64,000 nt of DNA from Moesziomyces globuligerus (lineage: Eukaryota > Basidiomycota > Ustilaginomycetes > Ustilaginales > Ustilaginaceae). A model generated the notes under the pieces. It ran no database searches and was not told where the DNA came from. It saw only the letters and a list, made by a program, of their open reading frames with translations. Made by a program: the position numbers and the translations under genes. Each line of letters starts with the position of its first letter. Position 1 is the stretch's first letter. Of the stretch, positions 42,319 to 51,423 are shown piece after piece. The stretch is from contig JARVLF010000016.1 of the NCBI GenBank assembly GCA_030849465.1, positions 806,001 through 870,000 of the forward strand, written 5' to 3'.

Positions 42319-45300
42319 ATGGTAGATCGGATACCTTGCCGCGCCCCTAAGGCAACCAGCAGCCTCATCACGCTGCTCAGGCTGTACAGCGCACCTCCGG
42401 CCCGAGCCAGCTCGAGCCGCCAATTCGCTTCCGCTACTTCCTCAGCCAGCTTCCAACAAGCCAACATCACCAGCAGCAGCCGGCCCTACGCACTACCATC
42501 CTCGCAGTGTCGGAGCCATGCGCGGTCGTTCTCGACCTCGTCCGCGGCGGGTGTCAGTGCACATCGCAAGCAGGCCGGGCGGGAGAAGGCGCAGCTGCGT
42601 GCGATGCGCCAGGAAGAACGGGTGATGCGTCGACGCGAGAAGGACGGCTACGCAGGCCCGCGAGCCATCCCACGCAGGCCGCGCGATCCAGTGGAGGAGG
42701 ACGTAGAGTCGAGCATCCGCGAGTACATGGCGCGCACCGGCCCGCGCGGCGAACGCCTCACGCTCTCGCAGCAAGAACGCCTGCTCAAGCAGGAGCTCAA
42801 AGGACTCAGCCTCGAGCTCGAACAGATCGAGAAGAAGGAAGCCGCAGACAAAGCCACGCAAGACCTACCCGAGCTCGACGATCACACGCTCGATGAGCTC
42901 TACCAGGCGCTGATGCTTCCGCCTCCGCCGACGCCCGAAGAAGCACGACTCGCTCGCCTCGAAGGTGGTCGTCGAGAGAAGGGTCTCCTGGCACGCACGA
43001 GCGATGGACGCGGCCGCAAGGGACTGGAGAGACTAACGGGGCCGTTGGCATTGCCGCCAAGCGCAGTCGAGGTCAAGCGGGAACGCACAACAAGGGACCT
43101 CAAGCAGAAGCTCATCCACGCTCGCGAACGAGCAATGATGTTGCTGCCGCCTTCGCAGGCAGCTGCACAGAAGCACGCCGAGCCGGAAGCGGAGCTCGAT
43201 GCGACGGAGGAGGAGCTGGACGAGATTGCACACGTGGACTTCGCAGCCTTGCCGTTCGAGGAGCGTCAGGAGGTCCGGCTGCAGCAGCTGTTCGCACGGC
43301 TGGCGCTCGTGCAAGACGGCGCGGACACGGCGAACGACGCCTCGGGCTCTGAGTCGCTGTCGTCGATCAAGAGCGGCCTCGCCAGCCGCATCGCCCGGAT
43401 TCTCGAGCAGCATGCCTACGAGCTCCACCCGTCCACCAAGACGGCCCAGCAGTCCGACGAACGCAACAAGGATGAAGCAGAGACCCGCGATCCGGCTGAT
43501 GCTGAGGTGCCCGAGTTCGAAAGCGTGCGCCTCGACCGGCAAGCACCTAGCCTCAAGACCGAGGCAGCAGAGCTCGCGAGCCCAAATTCCTCAAAGCAGT
43601 CCATCACCACGTTTGAGCAGAAGAGCGACATCGTCGACAGAGCCGAATCGATGATCAATGATCTCAGCTCCGCAGAGTCGAGGACGTTCATGCTTGACGG
43701 GATGGATCGGCTCGTACGCTCGGCCAGATCAACTGCGCCGTCGGAAGCGGCCATGTTCGAGCCTGGAGCAGCACGAGTACCGCTCGGCGTAGCGACGACG
43801 GAAGAATGGGTGGCGATCGCCGTCTCTTCGGCGCGCGCCGAGGACGGCGAGTCACTGCAGCGCGCCCTCACCCTGATGGACGCCGCGGGGCATCCGCCGT
43901 CGCTAGAACTGTACAACAATGTGCTGGACGTCTACGCCTCCAAAGGCCGAGTCGCCGAGTGTCAAGAGTGGCTGCAGCGCATGACGGAAGCGTCTCTGGC
44001 TCCGGATGACCACACGTACCACAGCTTGACGAAGGCGTACCTCAACAGTGCGCAGTTCCTGCCTGCGCTGAAGCTGCTCAACTCCCTGGAGCAGTCGGGC
44101 GAGCCAGCTGCGATGGCGACCTACACGCTCGTGATCGACCGTCTGCTGGATCCGGTCGCCGTGCCGCGTCCCGGAACTGCAGGCGGCGTGGTGAAAGAGG
44201 AGCGACCTGAGCTGCAGGCGCTTGCATGGAACGTCTTCTACCACATGAGGCTGCACGCGCATCCGATCCCGGATGCGCCGCTCTACGCGCTCATGATCCG
44301 CGCCTGCGCGCGCGGCATCGCCCAGCCCCACGAGATCGACGACCCGACCAAGGCCTACACCGCGCTCTCGGACGGCGACGTTCCGAGCCGGGCGCGAAAA
44401 GGCGCGGTGAGGATCAGCGACGCCGAGCGGGCGCTGGATCTGTTCCGCGAGATGACGACGCGGTACAACGTGCGTCCGAACGCCGAGGTGTACAACAGCC
44501 TCATCCTCGCCTGCGCGCGCCGCAAGGACTTCTACCTCGACACCTTCCGGCTGCTGCGCGAGATGGTCGAGCTCGAGACAGAGAGGGCGGGCGTTCCTGC
44601 CGAGCTGCCGAGCTCGGGCCTGTTGCGCTTCGCGCCCGATCGGTATACGTTCAATGCGCTGCTGCAGGGATGTGCGCGCAACCGCGATCTCGCGCGTGCG
44701 CGCTGGGTGCTGGCCGAGATGATCCGCACCACCTTGCCGCTGTTCGACCCCGAGGTGCGCGCGACGCTCACGAGGCACGAGGCGGTCGAGTTGCTCGCCA
44801 AGAGGCCGAATCACGAGACCATGTGTCACATCTTCCACACCTACGCCTCCTACCAGCCCCCGATCAAGCGGGATCACATGCAGATCACCCGGGCGTCCAA
44901 CGGGGCCGAGTCAACGAAGCCAGCAGAGCCACCCGTCTCAGAGGCGAACGAAGCGGCTACGAGCGAGTCACATCAAGCATCGACCGAGTTGGAGGCGAGG
45001 GAGGACGAGGGGACGACGGCGGAGGAGGCCGCGTCGATCTTCAGCGCGTTGGTGCCGCAGACGGCGTCGGACCTGGTGGCCGAGGCGCGGTCGCTCTTTG
45101 CACGCATCCTGGCCGACCAGCCCGCGGAGGGCGATGCGGATGCGCAGGTTGAGGGGCCGCTGGGAGGTGTCGAGCCGGGCGTGCGCGTGGTCAATGCGTA
45201 TCTGACAGTGCTTGCTGCGCATCTGCCCGTGCCCGTTCGCGCGCGTGTTCTGCACTCATTCTTTGCGCAAACCGCTGCTGTGGGTGACGAGGTGACGCTG

Positions 45301-45945
45301 GAGCATGGGCTCTTTGCGAGGCTTGGCGTACAGCCCAACGAGCATTCGTTCCGCATCGTCCTCGAAGCGCTCAGTGAGCTCGCGCCCGACAGCCACACGC
45401 GCGCTAGCATCATCACCGACATCTGGACCCGCTTCCAATCCTTCCTCTCTCCCCAGACCTCGACGGGCACCACCGACCTCGTGCCTACCAGCACAGGCGC
45501 CGCGGGTGAGGTCGACTGGATCCAGGTGAGGAAAGCCTGGAGTGCGTATATCCATTTCTGGGCCAAGAACATCTCGCTCGCTCCTCCGACGGCTCAGCAA
45601 GGTGCTCAGGCAGGATTGGAGTATGCCGTTGCACTGCTGCGTCGGTATGCGCAACTGTATCCTCCCCGCCTCGTGGTCAGGAAGAAACGAAGCCGCAAAG
45701 TTCAACCCCCTCCCAGCAACGTCGATCTCTCCCCGCTTCCCCTGCCTGTAAAGTCGCTCCACTCACTCCACTTCCTAGCCTCGCCACCTCCGCAGACGGA
45801 AGCACAGGAGGGAGCGGAAAAGCCCAACCCGGGTCTGGGATTCTTGGATGTTCAGCTCCTGCATCATCGTCTGGTGCGCTATGCGCGCACGCGCGACCTT
45901 GCCTACCTCGCCTGGCTCCTCCACCGTTACAACGCCTCGCACTGA
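42319..45945 (+). CDS. Large mitochondrial pentatricopeptide-repeat protein
   Basis: A single exon encodes 1208 aa from the ATG at 42319. The N-terminus is arginine- and serine-rich and ends its targeting region with RSHARSFSTSSAAG, typical of a mitochondrial presequence. A coiled, charged section follows. PPR motifs are clear in the second half: LYNNVLDVYASKGRVAECQE, PDDHTYHSLTKAYLNSAQF, PNAEVYNSLILACARRKDF, PDRYTFNALLQGCARNRDL and a final helix pair near HETMCHIFHTYASY. A helical C-terminal domain completes the protein. PPR arrays bind single-stranded organellar RNA, so a role in mitochondrial RNA stability or translation is inferred; the target is unknown. It converges on SEC3, with about 100 bp between the stops. 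Confidence 0.82.
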   Translation: MVDRIPCRAPKATSSLITLLRLYSAPPARASSSRQFASATSSASFQQANITSSSRPYALPSSQCRSHARSFSTSSAAGVSAHRKQAGREKAQLRAMRQEERVMRRREKDGYAGPRAIPRRPRDPVEEDVESSIREYMARTGPRGERLTLSQQERLLKQELKGLSLELEQIEKKEAADKATQDLPELDDHTLDELYQALMLPPPPTPEEARLARLEGGRREKGLLARTSDGRGRKGLERLTGPLALPPSAVEVKRERTTRDLKQKLIHARERAMMLLPPSQAAAQKHAEPEAELDATEEELDEIAHVDFAALPFEERQEVRLQQLFARLALVQDGADTANDASGSESLSSIKSGLASRIARILEQHAYELHPSTKTAQQSDERNKDEAETRDPADAEVPEFESVRLDRQAPSLKTEAAELASPNSSKQSITTFEQKSDIVDRAESMINDLSSAESRTFMLDGMDRLVRSARSTAPSEAAMFEPGAARVPLGVATTEEWVAIAVSSARAEDGESLQRALTLMDAAGHPPSLELYNNVLDVYASKGRVAECQEWLQRMTEASLAPDDHTYHSLTKAYLNSAQFLPALKLLNSLEQSGEPAAMATYTLVIDRLLDPVAVPRPGTAGGVVKEERPELQALAWNVFYHMRLHAHPIPDAPLYALMIRACARGIAQPHEIDDPTKAYTALSDGDVPSRARKGAVRISDAERALDLFREMTTRYNVRPNAEVYNSLILACARRKDFYLDTFRLLREMVELETERAGVPAELPSSGLLRFAPDRYTFNALLQGCARNRDLARARWVLAEMIRTTLPLFDPEVRATLTRHEAVELLAKRPNHETMCHIFHTYASYQPPIKRDHMQITRASNGAESTKPAEPPVSEANEAATSESHQASTELEAREDEGTTAEEAASIFSALVPQTASDLVAEARSLFARILADQPAEGDADAQVEGPLGGVEPGVRVVNAYLTVLAAHLPVPVRARVLHSFFAQTAAVGDEVTLEHGLFARLGVQPNEHSFRIVLEALSELAPDSHTRASIITDIWTRFQSFLSPQTSTGTTDLVPTSTGAAGEVDWIQVRKAWSAYIHFWAKNISLAPPTAQQGAQAGLEYAVALLRRYAQLYPPRLVVRKKRSRKVQPPPSNVDLSPLPLPVKSLHSLHFLASPPPQTEAQEGAEKPNPGLGFLDVQLLHHRLVRYARTRDLAYLAWLLHRYNASH

Positions 45946-46043
45946 CTGGTGCAATCCGATCTGGCTCAAGTCAACTTTGTGCTCGCGCGCATGTGTGTGT
46001 GTGATTGTGTGTGGAATTGTGATGCGTACGAATGCATCGCAGG

Positions 46044-49000
46044 TCAACGACGTCGAGGCGCCAGACTGGCAAAGAGTCTTCGAAGCTCGTTGCTGCCCAG
46101 CTCGAGAGCAGCCGATTGGTCCGGATAGCACTCGGCAGCGATACGAGCGATGCGCTCAAACTCGCGCTGATACCCTTGCTCACACGAGCTCCAGACGCGA
46201 ACCAGGACTTCTGCCTGACCCTGCTCTGCAGCCTCAGCCGTCGCGACCGCGGCCGTCGAAGGGATGGCGTCATCCTCATCGCCAAAGTGCTTTGCGACCC
46301 TCTTGCTGAGCGCCTCGACGGCCTTCCTCGTATCCTTGGCGGTAAAGTCGCGGACGAGCTTCTTGAACGACGACTTGCTGTACGCCGAATGGAGCGAAAC
46401 CTCGGCTGCGGGCGTCGAGCGTAGGAGCGCATCGATGCCCTCGCCAAAGTCGATCATCTTGGCCAACGGTCTGCGCAGCACAAACTGCGTATACGACGCG
46501 AGCGAATCGCCATAGATCGCCTCGGCGCGCTTCACGAGTCCGGCCAGCGCCGAATTGCCACGCTGCCGCGACGCCTTGGTGATCTCGTGCACAAAGTAGT
46601 ACATGTTCTCGATCAGGATGACCAGATGGTTCAGCTGACCCTTGTCCTCGTCGCCTGCCGCCGCGCCCGTCTCGACGCGCGAAATGGTCTGGAGCGCATC
46701 GAACATGGCGCGACAGATCTGAGCGTAGTATCCGTCGACGGCACCGCGGATGTTGAGCGTCTCGGCATTGACCAACTGGCTCTCGACGCGGTCGACAAAG
46801 ACGGGAAAGATGCGCATAAAGGCGACGACGCCCTTGCGCTTTTTGACCGTGAGCTTGGTCTGCTCGATGGCCTTGATCTGCTCCTGGACGAATCGCTCGA
46901 GCTGCGACGCCAGCCGCAGATGCAGCTTGGCCAGCACCTTCTGCAGACTCTCGCAGCTCACCTCCTCGGCCTCGATGATGCCCCTGTCGAGCGTGGCCAG
47001 CAGGCCGACGATGCTCATCTTGTCCTTCGACAGAGCGTCGTCCGTAAACGCCTGCAGCTCTGGCGCCACGAAGCCAAAGATGAGATCCATGGCGCCCTTC
47101 ATCTCGCGCAGCGGCCCTGCGGAGCTCGTAAACATACCCGCAGCCCGGCGCCGGAAGTAGGGCTCGAGGTCCATGTAGTCGGCAAACGTGATGTTGTTGT
47201 CGTTGATGTGCAGCAGGTCCGAGATGAAGCTCTGCTCGCGCAGCAGCACGGGGAAGATCGACGACAGGATCCGCTGCAGCCCATCCTGACCCGTCACATC
47301 GCCCCGCTCGCGGCCGCCGCGGATCGTCTTGTCGCGCTGCACGCGCCGGATCGTGCCGCTGCGGATGGCCGTCGCCGGACCCGTGGACTGCGAGCCGGTG
47401 AAGCTCGACTCGCTCAGATCCTCGTCGCTCGCCTTGCGCAGCTGCTTGCGGTAGACGGTAAAGAGCTGCTGCATCTCGGTGCGATAGCACTCGCTCGCCG
47501 AAGCAAAGTAGGCCGCCGAGACGCGCGAGAACGTCGTCGAAGAGACCTCCTTCATGTAGAGCAGCAGGCCGCAGTACTGGCCAAGCGCCTCTTCCATGGG
47601 TGCGTGGTCCGGCAGGGTCGGATGCGGCGGCTGCAGCGCCTTCTGCCGGATCGGGTCCGAAAGCAGACGCTGCGACTCGGCGTTGAACGTGACGTTGAGA
47701 TAGTCGAGGACGCGTTTGCAGAAGCGAGACGAGATCGCCTCGTGGTCTGCAAGCCGCTCAGCAGCTGCGGCCATGTCAGCCCCTCCGCCATCGCCATCCC
47801 TCCGTGCCTGGAGCATCGACTTGTAGAGCGAGGCGGCAGCCATCTCGAGCTGCGCCACGCCGTCTGCGCTCTCGAGGCGGCCGGCGCTGAGCGCGTCGAT
47901 CGCATCCTCGTCGACGTTGATGGTGTTGACGAGGTTCTCGATCTCGCCCATGAGCGTGCGCTGGTTCGATGTCTGCACCTGCAGGCCGCGGTTCTGCGAC
48001 TCGATGTGCGAGATGTCATCGGCGCGTGCGTTGAGCTGCACCTTGAATCCGGCGATCATGCTGTCCATCATGTCGAGCTCGGCGAGCGCCTCTTCCATGT
48101 GCTTGACGACGAGCGCGACGCGGTCATCGGATTCGATGATCGCGTGGATGTTTGCCGACTCGAGCGCCGAGAGCTCATCGAGCAGCCGCGCTTCGATCAT
48201 GTCCGCGGTACCTTTGCCAGCGACGGCGCCGTAGCCCTTGGCACTGGCGTTGCGCCACTCGAAGCCTTCCAGCATCTCTTCGACTGCAACGAGCGTCGAG
48301 TTTTCGTCTTCGTCTTCGTCGAGACTGTCGCCCGCCTTGTCTCTCTCGCGAGAGGCTGTCTTGTCCGGGATCTCGAGGCGGGCGATGGCGGGTCTGCCGA
48401 GCGTGGCACGTCTTGACGAAAGAGAGGCGTCAGGAGCGGTGTCCTTGTCGGCTAAGACGGCGCCGCCGTAGGGATCATCGTCGTCGTCCGCAGCATTGTC
48501 GTCGTCGACCTCGGTCACGCCGCTCAGGCCAGTGCCGGCCAGGAGCATCCTTTCGTATGCTGCGCCGCCTCGAATGGGTTCGATGGAGCTGAGGCGTGCG
48601 CGCGCATCGCCTCCGCCGCCAGCCAGGCCGCCGTTGATGCCGCTGCGGATTGAGAGCGAATCAGCGCTGTTCTTGCGCGGCGGCTGCTGGCTCGGCACGG
48701 CGAGAGGGTTGACGTCGGTTGGCTTCCGGCGTGAATGCGATTCCGAGGCGGCGGATCGCTCGGATTCTGCGGAAAGGCGGGAGGGAAGCTGTGCGGGCCG
48801 ACCGAGCGGGCTTGGCTGAAGGATGCCTTCGCGCCTGCTCTTGGTGGGACTTTGGCTGCTGGTGGATGAAGTGAGCGTCGCACTTTTGTCGCGAGCATTG
48901 ACAGGACTTGCCTCGCTCGAAAAGCTGCGAGCGGGCGAGGGTGCGGTATCGTTGCGCGTCTTTTGCAAGGACGAGGACTTGAGGGCAGGGATGGCGATGG

Positions 49001-49610
49001 CAGATGCAGCGGTTCCGTTGCTGGAGCTGGGTTGGGATGCGTCGCTGCGGTAACCAGAGGGATGATCCGAGAGGTTGGCCGAGTCGGCGATAGCAGGTGC
49101 GGAAGACGTGGAAGCGAGCGGCACTTGGATGCCGACGAGTCTGGGCCCGTCGTCCTGGGTGTACTTGCGGTAGACTTTGACGAGACTCTGGAGGAAGAGT
49201 TGCTGCTCGACGGGCTGCTGTGTCTGCCACTGGTACGGACGTGTCAAGGTGATGCTGAAGATGTCGGGCTGAATGACGTGCACCTCTCTGAGCGTGTTGA
49301 GGTCCCAGTCCTTGCCGATGCTGAAGCTGCCGTTGGCATTGCGCTTTGCCTTGTTGATGGTGACCCTACCGGTGTCCTTCTGCACAGCCAAGATGAGATA
49401 CCTAGCCTTCTTGTTTGAAGAGCCTGCGGGTGGTGCTGCGTCGGGATTGGATTCCTGCGGCACCTCCTCCCAGATCTTGAGGTGGGCGATGTAGGCATTG
49501 TTGGGATTGCGGGCCTGGAGAGCGGCGTTGAAAAGGTCCTTGGTCGACGAGGCAGATGCGGACGTGGAAGCGCCGTTGGCCGCGTGTTGCGAGGAAGATG
49601 GCGCCGACAT
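46044..49610 (-). CDS. SEC3: Exocyst complex component Sec3
   Basis: A single exon encodes 1188 aa, starting at the ATG at 49610 (the frame upstream has only TTG). Sec3 marks sites of polarised exocytosis by binding PI(4,5)P2 and Rho GTPases at the plasma membrane. The N-terminal Sec3 PH-like PIP2-binding domain is visible (about residues 35-165: YIAHLKIWEEVPQ, KARYLILAVQKDTGRV, SIGKDWDLNTLREVHV, FLQSLVKVYRKYTQDD). A serine-rich disordered linker of about 280 residues follows. A coiled-coil region then starts near LVAVEEMLEGFEWRN. The C-terminal CATCHR-fold Sec3 domain includes LREQSFISDLLHIND, YFRRRAAGMF and EQTKLTVKKRKGVVAFMRIFP. The length is near that of yeast Sec3. Confidence 0.92.
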   Translation of the reverse strand: MSAPSSSQHAANGASTSASASSTKDLFNAALQARNPNNAYIAHLKIWEEVPQESNPDAAPPAGSSNKKARYLILAVQKDTGRVTINKAKRNANGSFSIGKDWDLNTLREVHVIQPDIFSITLTRPYQWQTQQPVEQQLFLQSLVKVYRKYTQDDGPRLVGIQVPLASTSSAPAIADSANLSDHPSGYRSDASQPSSSNGTAASAIAIPALKSSSLQKTRNDTAPSPARSFSSEASPVNARDKSATLTSSTSSQSPTKSRREGILQPSPLGRPAQLPSRLSAESERSAASESHSRRKPTDVNPLAVPSQQPPRKNSADSLSIRSGINGGLAGGGGDARARLSSIEPIRGGAAYERMLLAGTGLSGVTEVDDDNAADDDDDPYGGAVLADKDTAPDASLSSRRATLGRPAIARLEIPDKTASRERDKAGDSLDEDEDENSTLVAVEEMLEGFEWRNASAKGYGAVAGKGTADMIEARLLDELSALESANIHAIIESDDRVALVVKHMEEALAELDMMDSMIAGFKVQLNARADDISHIESQNRGLQVQTSNQRTLMGEIENLVNTINVDEDAIDALSAGRLESADGVAQLEMAAASLYKSMLQARRDGDGGGADMAAAAERLADHEAISSRFCKRVLDYLNVTFNAESQRLLSDPIRQKALQPPHPTLPDHAPMEEALGQYCGLLLYMKEVSSTTFSRVSAAYFASASECYRTEMQQLFTVYRKQLRKASDEDLSESSFTGSQSTGPATAIRSGTIRRVQRDKTIRGGRERGDVTGQDGLQRILSSIFPVLLREQSFISDLLHINDNNITFADYMDLEPYFRRRAAGMFTSSAGPLREMKGAMDLIFGFVAPELQAFTDDALSKDKMSIVGLLATLDRGIIEAEEVSCESLQKVLAKLHLRLASQLERFVQEQIKAIEQTKLTVKKRKGVVAFMRIFPVFVDRVESQLVNAETLNIRGAVDGYYAQICRAMFDALQTISRVETGAAAGDEDKGQLNHLVILIENMYYFVHEITKASRQRGNSALAGLVKRAEAIYGDSLASYTQFVLRRPLAKMIDFGEGIDALLRSTPAAEVSLHSAYSKSSFKKLVRDFTAKDTRKAVEALSKRVAKHFGDEDDAIPSTAAVATAEAAEQGQAEVLVRVWSSCEQGYQREFERIARIAAECYPDQSAALELGSNELRRLFASLAPRRR

Positions 49611-50145
49611 GGTCGAGGAGCAGCGCAGGGCGGCAGCTAGAGCTGGAGGAGCATCGGAGGATGCGATGCCATGCAAGGTGCGGCCGAGCAAGTCAGCAGT
49701 GACGTCCAGCAGAAGCGTGCAACAAGCGGACCAGCCGAAGCGTGTCGAATGGGATGGTGAAGCGATTTGGTGTTATTCGCCATGTCGGCTCTTGACGTAC
49801 GCTGTTGGCCGATGAAGGGTGGAGCGCGACCGTGCGCACCTGACGCAGTCACGCAAGCTGACGCCGCCCAACCAAGCGCCTTCGGAAAAGGTGTTTTTCT
49901 GGGCCGGGCTGGGCTTGGCTGGGCTGGGCTGGGCTGGGCCGTGCAGCTGAAACGTGTGAGCCAGGCTGTGCTGTAACTTGGCCGGCACTCAGGAGTTGCG
50001 CTGTGGTTTAGCGTCACCTATTCCAAGAGAACTCGCCGACGCACGCTTCGCTCCACTTGGCCCAAGCCTGCCAACCACTTTGCTCACCTCCTCACGACCA
50101 TCTCCCTCCTCCATCGCATCCCTTGTCCTTATTGAGCCGTCCGAT
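49611..50145. promoter_or_regulatory. Divergent promoter region of SEC3 and the SYLF gene
   Basis: These 535 bp separate the two divergent starts and contain the GGGCT repeat described separately. No other motif was recognised. Confidence 0.4.
49901..49940 (+). repeat. Pentanucleotide repeat (GGGCT)8, imperfect
   Basis: Eight 5-bp units of GGGCT, with three variants (GGGCC at both ends and TGGCT in the middle), form a 40-bp microsatellite in the SEC3/SYLF intergenic region. Confidence 0.9.
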
Positions 50146-51257
50146 ATGTCCTTCCTCGACAAGTTCCGCGCTGCAGCCCAGAAGGCCGGTGTCCAGGCCA
50201 ACGCCTTCGCCCAGCAGACCGGACGCACCATCAACGAGCAGGCCGCCACCGCCCGCGCTGGCTTCTCCCTGCCCAAGGAATGCGACCGTGCAGCCAAGAT
50301 CCTCCAGGCCTTCCTTGCCGATCCCAACCACCCCGACTCGGCGCTCAACTCCATCCCCAAAGCCGTGCTGCAGAATGCCAAGGGTCTGGCTGTCTTCAGC
50401 GTGATCAAGGCGGTAGGTCTCTTTCCCGTCTTGCCTCGTATCGCAGCGTCCCGTCACTGACCCTATCTCCAACTCTCCCCGTACTATCGTGATCTCAGGG
50501 CTTCGTGTGGTCGGGCAAGATCGGCAGTGGAGTCGTGATTGCACGTCTGCCCGATGGCAGCTGGTCTGCTCCGAGCTGCATCGGCACCGGCGCCGTCGGA
50601 TTCGGTCTGCAGATCGGCGCCGACCTCACCGAGTTTGTCATTGTGATGAACAGCGAAGAGGCGGTCAAGGCGTTTGCGCACGCCGGCAATCTCACCATTG
50701 GCGGCAGCCTCTCGGCCGCAGCCGGACCCATCGGCACGGGCGGAGCGATCAACGCTGCGATCCGCGACCCGGCGCCGCTATTCACCTACTCGAGATCCAA
50801 GGGCCTCTTTGCCGGCATCTCGCTCGAGGGCACGGTGCTCGTCGAGCGCAAGGAGACCAACAAGGACTTTTACGGCCAGCCTATCCCGGCGGTCGATCTG
50901 CTGACGGGCAAGGTGCCCGCTCCCGAGGCGGCCAGTGCCATGTACGAGGTCGTCGAGGCCGCCGAAATGATCGACGAGTCCGGCATCCCTCAGCAGTCGT
51001 ACGTGCCCACCGCGGATCCGGCAAGCCACGTACCCGTCGCCGGTTACGACCTCTCGGGCGATTCCAACGCCGCCACACATGCGACGACAGCACCGCCTGC
51101 GACCACGACAACCGCTCCCGCCGCAAACAAACCCATCTTCGACGCGTAAGCTTCACCCGACCCATCCTTGACCCTCTGCGCAACACAGTGCAAACTGACC
51201 ATCTCCCCCTCTCTCCTCATCGGCATCTGCAGCGACGCGAGCCAACCTAAGCCCTAG
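50146..51257 (+). CDS. SYLF-domain (Ysc84/Lsb3-type) lipid-binding protein
   Basis: Exons 50146-50412 and 50499-51145, plus a probable third exon 51233-51257, give 312 aa; if the third exon is not used, the frame ends at 51149 (305 aa). The SYLF (DUF500) domain binds phosphoinositides and, in Ysc84/Lsb3, actin at endocytic sites. Family landmarks are AKGLAVFSVIKAGFVWSGKIGSG-type sequence across the first junction, LPDGSWSAPSCIGTG, GFGLQIGADLTEFVIVMNS, GGSLSAAAGPIGTGG, and SRSKGLFAGISLEG. Unlike yeast Ysc84, no SH3 domain follows; the C-terminus is short and rich in A and T. The first intron is 86 nt (GTAGGT...CTCAG). The second, 51146-51232, has donor GTAAGC, branch CTGAC and acceptor CTGCAG. 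Its stop converges on glycogenin. Confidence 0.88.
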
Positions 51258-51423
51258 TCGCCTCACCCTGTCCGCGGACCGCCAATACCCGTCTTGCTTG
51301 CCGCGCCTCTGAATCGACACACTCTGCTGCACACGCCGAACTGAGCCGTGGGCATCGTGACAAATCGAATATCTATGAGTTTTGCATGCGTCTCCTTCCA
51401 CGCGCGCGGAGGCTTGTGGAGAG

